Below are positions 56,445 to 64,000 of a stretch of DNA of 64,000 nucleotides, piece after piece. How positions within the stretch are numbered: position 1 is the first letter of the stretch; each line of letters opens with the position of its first letter. The translations under genes were made by a program, and so were the position numbers. The notes under the pieces are model-generated. The model ran no database searches. It was not told where the DNA came from and was given only the letters and a program-made list of their open reading frames with translations. This DNA comes from Ophioderma brevispina (taxonomy: Eukaryota > Echinodermata > Ophiuroidea > Amphilepidida > Ophiodermatidae), in the NCBI GenBank assembly GCA_023653785.1, contig JAMKCH010005357.1:25535-89534 (forward strand). The letters are read 5' to 3'.

Positions 56445-57390
56445 TTCTCAATTTCTGATTTTACTTGTTTTTTGGGCAGGAAAAAAAAATAGCTAATGTC
56501 TCTGACAAACATTTACTCTGCAAACCCTGTAACCATCTTTTAACTTATGTTAATGCATTAGGATGACCTGAGCAAGAATATGAATGTTTCATTCCAAAAT
56601 ATATTTTTAGTAGAGCATTGGACGAATTTGATTGAAACGGTCATCAAGATTGACCTTTGGGGTGAAAAAAAAATCGAAATATTTTTTTTTTACCTTTTCT
56701 GTTAGCAGAACCTTGCCATCTTAATTTCAAAGCTTATTGAACCTTTACACCCATTCATAGATGTAGTAATAAGCCAAAAACTGATCTATTTTACATTGAG
56801 CCCTATGAAAAATCTCCAAATTAAAATGCCTTTCTTATAAAATTGTGATTGTGAATGCTATGAGTTTAGAAAGGCAGGACACGGGGTGGTACCCCCTCGA
56901 GGAATTCATTTATATGCATCGATGCTTATGATTGGAGATACCAGGGAATAGCTACGATCATTCTTCTTTCCATTGTACCAAATCAGTACCAAATAAGTAC
57001 CAACATGACCTAGTGGAGCGTCACAATGACGTCAGAACGTTCGCAGAGCCGGCAAAAATGGTCATTTTCAACAAAAATTTTCGGAAAACCTATTTTTGCG
57101 CTAAAAAACGTAGGTAGGATGTAGGATTTTTATGCGGTTGTCAGCACTAAACTCGATGACAATGGACTAGTTCTTACAGAAACATCAGATTTTAGAGCCA
57201 TAATGTGCATAATATTTATAAAAAAATGTACCAAAAATAGACATGGGTGCATGGTCTTTACCCTTCGGACTTCGTTGACGACATACCATAACCCAGGCGA
57301 AGGTGCTAGCAAAGCTTTGCATTTGTTTTCGCTAAAAAACCAGAAAGGGACGAGGGACTGATTAACTAGAAAGCTTTTAACAAAAGGCTC
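56445..57390 (+). repeat. Inverted duplication B, plus-strand arm
   Basis: About 945 bp matching the reverse complement of 61757-62735. Shared phrases in order are TTTTTTGGGCA, AATAGCTA, TCTCTGACAAA, ACGGTCATCAAGA, AAACTGATCTATTTTACATTGAG, GGCAGGACAC.GGGTGGT, TTTATA.GCA, AATAAGTACC, CGTCACAATGACGTCA, GCGGTTGTCAGCACTAA, TAGTTCTTACAGAAA and TTTGTTTTCGCTAA. No coding was recognised. Spacing between arms is about 4.4 kb. Confidence 0.85.
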
Positions 57391-59960
57391 TGGCATTTCA
57401 GCGCATATTCGTTCACTAGGGGTGGTGAGCCCCCTCTCTGTAAGACCTAGGGGTTAACTTTTGATCTAACAACATATCCAAGGGGTGTTCCAGTTCTATA
57501 AAACATTCTAACAAGTTAACCCAATGGTGGTCAAGTGAAATCATTGCTATTATGGGTTTCTATTACAATAGATAAAATACACCATACGTCACAACAACAT
57601 CACAATCCCAAGAAAAACCCAGATTTCCCCGATATTCCATGAAGAAGATAGACCAAGTTTCAATTGAACCAAAAGTACAAACAAGAGGTTTTTTGACACG
57701 TGTTTGCTTTAGATGAAAGGAAATGGCTTTCGGGTATACATAGTACGGTTCAGCTTATATCGTTAGACTTTATTTTGGAGAGAACATTTTTTTCCAGTCT
57801 GTAGACAATAGAAATGGTAGACGGGTAAAAAAAGAATCTCTCTTAGAAAATTAAATGCCGGCGAATTAAACCTTGCATTAAAAAAACTTTACATAGTTTT
57901 CGAGATGGGATCTCACACTTCCTTTTTAAGACACCAGATCTCCAATCAGTGTATTGTTTCCCCAGTGATATCCTATGGGCCGAGGAGGGACTAGAAAACA
58001 ATCAGAAATTAGAGAAAGTGCTAATAATTAATGCCGCGACATATCCACTGTGAAGAGGATCAAGGGCGCCGATAAAACCGCTTCAACCTGAGTTGAATCT
58101 CAGCTTCACACAACAAGTAAGTCCGAAGTCCAGAAAACAACCAGGGAAGATTTAAGGAAATAAGTCCGAGTTTAGAAGCCCCGGTTTAGACGCATGAGGA
58201 AACCGAAAGTTCCACAGAGAAACCAGCGATGACATGTATGGATCAGCAACCAAATGCGGTTTTCTTAAGAAACTTGGGAGTTATTTGGTGACAACGAGAT
58301 GTACCATTTTCACAAAAACAATCAACCATGTTCAAGAATAACGATATATCTGGTTTCCCGGTTTAAGATTGTGATATTATGAGATTTTGACCATCGCTCC
58401 AATGGGGGCTATTCTTAATTTTGAAGCAGATCACAATTGACACGATCGAGTCATCATGCGTATAGTTATTAAATTGCAAAGCGACCATCCTCGCTTATTA
58501 GTGGTAAGATAGCTATGGCCATAATAGTTTTGTCCTGGGTTCCATCTAACCGACTTCTTTTAAAATATTGAAAGGTCCAAAAAGGTAGAAAACACAATAG
58601 ACCTGCCTCAGTGCGCTTTTAGGTTTGTAAGTAAAATGTCAGCGGCCGACGGTGCCTCGTCTTGTAGGTTGTTTAAATGGCTTTCCCAGCCTTGGAACGA
58701 ATAGTTAAAAACATATTTGCTTGACCCACCCACTCCCCCCATTGAAATTGGATTGTACCAGTGAGTCAAAAGAATTTACTTCTAAATATACATCCAAGAG
58801 GTTGTCAATTCTGATAATGCCTTGTATGTCTCCACTAGTTGGAGGTGAGAAAGCAACTGCTGAAAACTATCCGACAAATTTGTCGATATAAACTGAGGAG
58901 TCCCTTTAAGTGTCCTAGAATAGAAATGCACGGAATAAAAAGCGACCCTGTAGATAAAGACTAAGATCAATGATGTATAAACCATTTACAGTGGGATGGG
59001 TTCCTCCGACTCTCGTTAAAGACTTAATTCATTCGGTACTGAGGCAACAAAATGGAAGTAAATAAATTTAACATAGCATGCATCAATTGTGACCCACATG
59101 GATGAAATCTAAATCAGTTTTTACGTTGATGAAAAAAAAAACAGAAACGCGAAACATACAAATAAAATTACTCACTCATTATCATGGATGGTATCAGTGC
59201 AGCTTCGTTCTGGATTCTTCATCCTATGCATCACTTCATGTTTGTGGTCCTGATTTTCAGAATTCTAAAAAGCTGAGCAACAGTTTAACAACAGGATCAA
59301 TGTTGTCTAGGTTCAATGCAAACTTCTTCCCAATCATTTAGAGAAGAGGTCATTCATACACAAAAGGACGCATCTGCCATAGCGCAAAAAACTCCTCTTT
59401 TCCATCAAACAACTCATAGACACATTTCATAAGAAATCTCCTATTCTTGCCCATCATTGTGAACCCTGGGTCTTTGAAGCGTCCATTTTGTTTACATTGC
59501 CAAAATTACCCCTGAAAGCACTATAACTACTGTAATATAACATCTTTGTGAAAGACACAGAAGGTTCAGTCGAGGTAGGTACTATGGTGGGAATTCATTG
59601 GTGACGTGAGAAATGGGCAACAGCCTTTCCTATTCCTCGGCCCTTGTAAGGGTTGTCTTTACCAGCACATCAAAGAAGTGAATCATCAAGTGAAAAAAAT
59701 GTAAAAATGCTGACATACTGGCTCTAATCTTTCGAAACTACTGATCATAACGACTGGGTCTTGATTGATGGGTTCAATATTGAACATCTGATTACCGAGG
59801 ATGACGTGGTCCTGGGATCAGCTTGGAAATTAGGGTCAACAATGACTTGAGATGATATGAATGGATGAGATGAAGATCAGTCCAAGTGGCACTGCTAAAT
59901 CAATGCCGATAACGGCATTTGAGAATGACTAGGTACATATCCTATCCCTTGCGCATATAA
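57391..59960. other. No recognised feature
   Basis: The loop region of the inverted duplication. A perfect palindrome CGACAAATTTGTCG lies at 58871-58884, and GAGTCCCTTTAA follows near 58898, looking like a lone right end of a TTAA element without a visible partner. Only short frames. Confidence 0.35.
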
Positions 59961-59964
59961 ATTA

Positions 59965-60130
59965 CACTTTTGAAAAAAAAGTTACGGAGCGGAACCCCCT
60001 GCCCATGTGGAAATGGTCCTCTAGATCTAACTAGAAAAAATAACGTAGCTCCTTTTTTGCGGTGAGGTGTGATTTGATCGTCACACATTCTTCTCTTGTG
60101 ACTTTAGGGATATAGACTGGAAGTGCAAAT
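59965..60130 (+). repeat. Partial copy of long repeat A
   Basis: CACTTTTGAAAAAAAAGTTACGGAGCGGAACC, then CTAGATCTAACTAGAAAAAATAACG and GGGATATAGACTGG, match the early part of repeat A (48955-49125 and 62855-63005). Confidence 0.7.
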
Positions 60131-61394
60131 GTTTCCCCCTTACCACGCCCCTATTTTCTTAAATGTTAAACAAAAACATCTATATCCACACAGTTGGGTT
60201 AAAATGTGGGTACATGTATACATTTTCATGTAGATATTTGACATCATTTTGTAAATCCTTGCGTGTGGAGGATCGTAGTTTAAGAAAAAAAAATCAATTG
60301 GGAAAAGCGTAACTGGAAGGTAACATTAACAGAATAAAACCGTGTGTGATCTTGTAACGTTATGGTCTATGGGAGTCTGCATAGGACGCTCTAATTCAAG
60401 AAACCTTGACAAAATGAACGTTGTGGTTTTTTTGGTTCTTTCCCTTCTCATGTAGAAGTCAGAATCCTAATGCACAAAGCATTGTCACCATCTTGGACAT
60501 TTCAAATCATTTTCAAAATGCTAGGGACTATTCAGAGGATATTTCAGAGCACAAAACAATATTAGTTCCAATGCATGGACGGCCATTAAAGGATCTGTCA
60601 AACAAATTCTCTCTAATGAGAGGGCGGACATTGCTTATTGAATTGCGGGACACTCGAACAGAGTGAAATTTAACTCCAAAGTCTTTTGGAGTGGGGGTGG
60701 TCATCTTTCAAGATTGAACGCTGAATTCAGAAGATTTCACTCTTCACATTAAGAGAAAAGTCTAATCCAAGGTTGGGATCCCCCTGTTTGTCATTAATGC
60801 ATAAAAAAATAAACAAAAAGAAACGCTTAATGAACGCCCAAACGGCTTCGCCAAATTTATGGCAAGTTATGTGCGATTCGTTTAATGAAATAACCCGGAC
60901 CATACACTTTTCATGGCGAAGTGTGGAAAGGTAATCAATGTTCCTGAGTAAAGGGGGGGGGGGCGAGATGGGGGGCGCGTGTTTGGTGCCAACTATTGGA
61001 TATTCTTTAGGTGTTTGTAAACATGAAAATTAAGATCAGAATTAAGCATTCCTTTAATAGAAAGCAAAAAATGGCAACAAACAACAAACACGTTGTTAAT
61101 ATTTTAGGCTAACAATTAAAACTTGACGTATTTTAAGTGAATAAGGCAAAATTTGGGAGAGGTATTAGGGTTATGACGTCAACGGTTGTATGATGTAGTT
61201 ATGATAATAAAAAGAAGAGTTCCATAGCTATACATTGGTACTAAATTTACTACCATTGGGTTTTACATTTGTTGTCATACGCCCGATGGTTAGAACCCAT
61301 ATTACAGAAAAATACACGCTTATATGTGATTAACCTTCATTACCAAGGGGAGGGGGATTAACTACGTAAACTTCCTCCGGTGGCCTTAAATGCC
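60131..61394. other. No recognised feature
   Basis: An 81-codon plus frame (60421-60666) has no recognised domain. A G-run lies at 60953-60964. A consensus CRE octamer occurs at 61174. Confidence 0.35.
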
Positions 61395-61756
61395 AAAGCT
61401 TTCATAAAACTTCCATGTATTTGTTTTCTTCTCATCCTTTCTGGTCATTTTATCGAAAACTCTGGAAAGTAGCCCCTTGCCCGCGGGTTAGGTATAACCG
61501 CCAGGTCGCAGGTAGGGGTGGTGGTTTTTGCTACCCAGATAAATGTTTTTGCTACATTTTTTAAAACTATTCTTCACAGTATGGCTCCTAAACTCCTCTG
61601 TTTAATGTAAAATTTATCAATTAGAACTGAAAACCACATGAAAATCCGATATCCTACTTTATTACGCAAAATTGGATTTTTTTTCTGTGGAAAAATTACA
61701 ATGTTTTGCCAACTCACGAACTTTGTGACGTCATGGTGACGTCATTAAGAAGGTAT
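61395..61756 (-). repeat. Extra copy of the distal part of duplication B
   Basis: Tandem with the copy at 61757-62150 and in the same orientation: ATCCTTTCTGGT.AT, GCGGGTTAGGTA, GCTACATTTTTT.AAA, ATGGCTC.TAAA, CTGAAAACC.CATGAAAATCCGA, TTACGCAAAATTGGATTTT and GTGACGTCATGGTGACGTCATT. The arm is therefore partly triplicated in the window (57.0-57.4, 61.4-61.75 and 61.76-62.15 kb). Confidence 0.85.
61726..61744. promoter_or_regulatory. Two CRE octamers spaced by 3 bp
   Basis: TGACGTCA occurs at 61726-61733 and again at 61737-61744, separated by TGG. Other perfect octamers are at 62123 and 62528 on this arm and 57027 on the opposite arm. They are repeat-borne, and function is unproven. Confidence 0.4.
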
Positions 61757-62735
61757 GTTGGGTCTTCGTTAAAAGCTTCTAGGTAATCTTCTCTTATCCT
61801 TTCTGGTTATCTTAGCGAAAACAAATATGCGGCGAAGGCACCCTCACTCATTCACCGGGGTTAGGTAGTCCGCGAAGTCGAAGGGTAAGAGAGTGGTTGC
61901 ATGCACCCAAAGATATTATGGTACATTTTTTATAATTGAAATGCACATATGGCTCTAAAAAGGTCTATATGGTTTTCTGTAAGAACTATTCAATTGTCCA
62001 TCAGTTAGTGCTGAAAACCGCATGAAATCCGACATTCCTAACTCTTTTTTGCGCAAAGATGGATTTTCAAAATTTTTCGGTGGAAATGCCAATTTTGGGT
62101 TGGCCCGACTCACTGATTTTTATGACGTCATTGTGACGCCACACTAGGTAAGTTGGTAGCATATTTGTTGGGTACTTATTTTAGTAATCAATGGAAGAGA
62201 GGATCATCTCTCTTCACTGGATCAAAATCATAAACAACGGTGCCTTATAAACGAATTTCTTAGAGGTTTTTAACCACCCTGTGTCCCTCCCTTTCCAAAA
62301 CTCATAGGTCGATTGAAGATCACAATTTTAAGAAAATGGTATTTTAAATTAGGGGATTTTACATAGGTCTCAATGTAAAAATAGATCAGTTTTGGTGGGG
62401 GCTTTTTACTCATCTATGAAGTGGTTTAAAGGTTCAATATGATTTGAAATTAAGATGCAATGTTCAGCTAACATATTAATGTAAAAAAAAATATTTGTCG
62501 AATTTTTTACCCCACGGTCAGTCTTGATGACGTCATCATTTTTTCGTCCATATGCTCCACTAAAAATACAAAATTAAAAAAACAAAAAAACTAAAAAATC
62601 AATAAAATAATAATATTGCATATAAAATAAGTTTAAAAAGATGGGTTAAAGTGTGCGAGAGTTAGTTTTGTCAGAGAAAATAGCTACTTTTTTCATGCCC
62701 AAAACACAGTACCATCCAGAATTGAGACGAGAAGC
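61757..62735 (-). repeat. Inverted duplication B, minus-strand arm
   Basis: Reverse-complement partner of 56445-57390. Its outer edge lies within a few bases of the start of repeat A copy 2, so the two duplications share a breakpoint region near 62735. Confidence 0.85.
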
Positions 62736-64000
62736 TATCCAGGATGCTGTGGCTTACTACTCCAGAGGTTGGCGTTTGAGTTTGCAATGATGTGAAACCA
62801 CCAAAATTTAATGACAATTCCCATATCCTAACATCCCTTAACGCATTTTTTTCCCACTTTTCAAAAACATCACGGAGCGGACCCTTTTGTTTTTTTGGGA
62901 AATTGCCCTATATCGAACAAGAAAAATACTGCTATCACCTTTTTTTTTTGCGGTGATCGTCATGTATGTATCTTTTTTCGAAAAGATGTTTTGGGATATA
63001 GGCCTTAGCCAGTGAAATTTTGTTCATTGTTAAGGCCAAACAAAAAATCAGTTTATTCGCCAGTGTAGTCCAAAAAAAACCTAAATGATAAAATGCATTT
63101 TTATTTTTAATTCAAAAAAAAAAAATTGAAAGGGCTTCCCAGAAATTTGCTCAAAATTGCTCAAAGGCAAGTCAAGACAGTTTGCAAATCATACTTGATT
63201 GCAATTATTATTTTATAAAACAAAAAAATATTGATTTTGGATCACTTGGATATCTATAAAATTGAACATTCCTATGCATCTTGTTTTTGTCTTAACAATA
63301 CAAATTCCCTCAGTAAATAAAAAAAACAAAAACAAAACAGTAAAATGGCTCCAAATTAAATGCATGTGGCCTACTACAGGCAACAAACTTGAAATCCCCT
63401 GGCTGACAACACACTATTCCATCAACCACTGTCTCTCCACCACCCCATTCCCCAAAAAAAAAAAACCCAACCCATTGGTCTTGTATTCATCAATTACCTG
63501 ACTACCAGCACCCATCAACCATCAACATCACCCATGGAATACTGACTTTGTCCTTGTCCACCACTGATTCAGTATGCATCAATCAGGGGCAGCAAAACGC
63601 TACAAGATAACTATATAGGTTAAAAACCTAATTTTTGCACAATTTATGTTTAGGTATGTGGTGTTATCGGAATTAACAGTAACTATAGATGACATTGAGG
63701 ATTAGGAAGGGTTTTTTGGCCCAGGCCAGGATATAGTCAGCAATATTTAACAGTACTCTTTAACTGCTGTTTTTCTCAACTTTTATTACAACTTTGAAGA
63801 AAAATGAAATTTTTTTTTTCCCCCCCCTTCCCTTTTTGAACAATCTTCCCCACTTTTTCAATTTCCCAAAATTGGTAGAAAGTAAAACTCCATCCTTTTT
63901 GACCTGATATCTAATTGTCAGAAATGGTCAGAGTTATGAAACCCTGATCTATGTTATAAAGCTAAATTGCATTTTACATAGACGTTCCCCTTCCTGTCCG
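62735..64000 (+). repeat. Long dispersed repeat A, copy 2 (cut by window end)
   Basis: Direct copy of 48833-50100. It still matches at the last base of the window (TTACATAGACGTTCCCCTTCC), so its full length is unknown. Homopolymer-length differences (A and T runs at 62940, 63115 and 63458) are the commonest change between copies. Confidence 0.9.

Noticed and set aside
58871..58910. GAGTCCCT-TTAA as the right end of another TTAA MITE
   Set aside because: No matching left terminus (AGGGACTC after TTAA) found upstream within the window.

Overview
The window looks like repeat-rich, non-coding animal DNA, either intergenic or intronic. It is AT-rich, has no bacterial-style gene packing, and is full of decayed retroelements, terminal-inverted-repeat (TIR) DNA elements, minisatellites and degenerate tandem arrays. 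That pattern, with a LINE reverse transcriptase, hAT-like and TTAA-targeting elements and a 5S rRNA-derived fragment, fits a metazoan. A marine invertebrate is my guess, and I cannot name the species. I recognise no intact protein-coding gene, tRNA or snRNA. Most open frames are short and cross repeats or low-complexity sequence.

Layout. 0-7.4 kb: a perfect palindromic RFX X-box (193-206), a frameshifted LINE reverse transcriptase on the minus strand (about 1390-2240), and a long decayed Arg/Ser-rich frame on the minus strand (4046-7345) that may be a retroelement ORF1. 7.9-19.5 kb: a 0.27 kb repeat present twice (8172 and 14836), a hAT-like element (9630-10615), a 5S rRNA fragment (10973-11013), a large foldback (12005-12975), a 977 bp TIR element (13854-14830), TGACCT-rich tandem repeats (16.6-17.8 kb) and a palindromic MITE (19340-19495). 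19.5-25.4 kb: largely featureless. 25.4-30.6 kb: a G-rich repeat family, TTAA elements and a hAT-like MITE with an exact 8 bp target duplication (28181-28517). 31.3-39.4 kb: the densest and strangest part. It has GTGTCAC repeats, adjacent foldbacks, TTAA elements, and a segment bounded by 35 bp inverted repeats that carries an array of a GGTGTCC...GTTACACGTGAAAC motif every ~190 bp. A 1668 bp hAT-like element with perfect TIRs and a perfect 8 bp target duplication is inserted in that segment. 40-45.3 kb: a cluster of TIR elements, several sharing TTAA junctions. 48.8-64 kb: long dispersed duplications. One block at 48.8-50.1 kb recurs directly at 62.7-64.0 kb, another at 56.4-57.4 kb recurs inverted at 61.8-62.7 kb, a ~130 bp tandem array lies at 54.7-55.6 kb, and there is an unusual concentration of perfect TGACGTCA sites.

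The unifying theme is small non-autonomous DNA transposons. At least eight sequence-distinct families sit on TTAA or near-TTAA target duplications, with termini usually starting AGG or AGR, as expected for Kolobok- or piggyBac-type mobilisation. Others carry hAT-type TIRs (CAGNG...). No transposase that could move them is visible here. Copies of the same repeat differ by many 1 bp indels, and the LINE frame is broken mainly by indels while its motifs remain readable. Part of the apparent decay may therefore be long-read consensus error.
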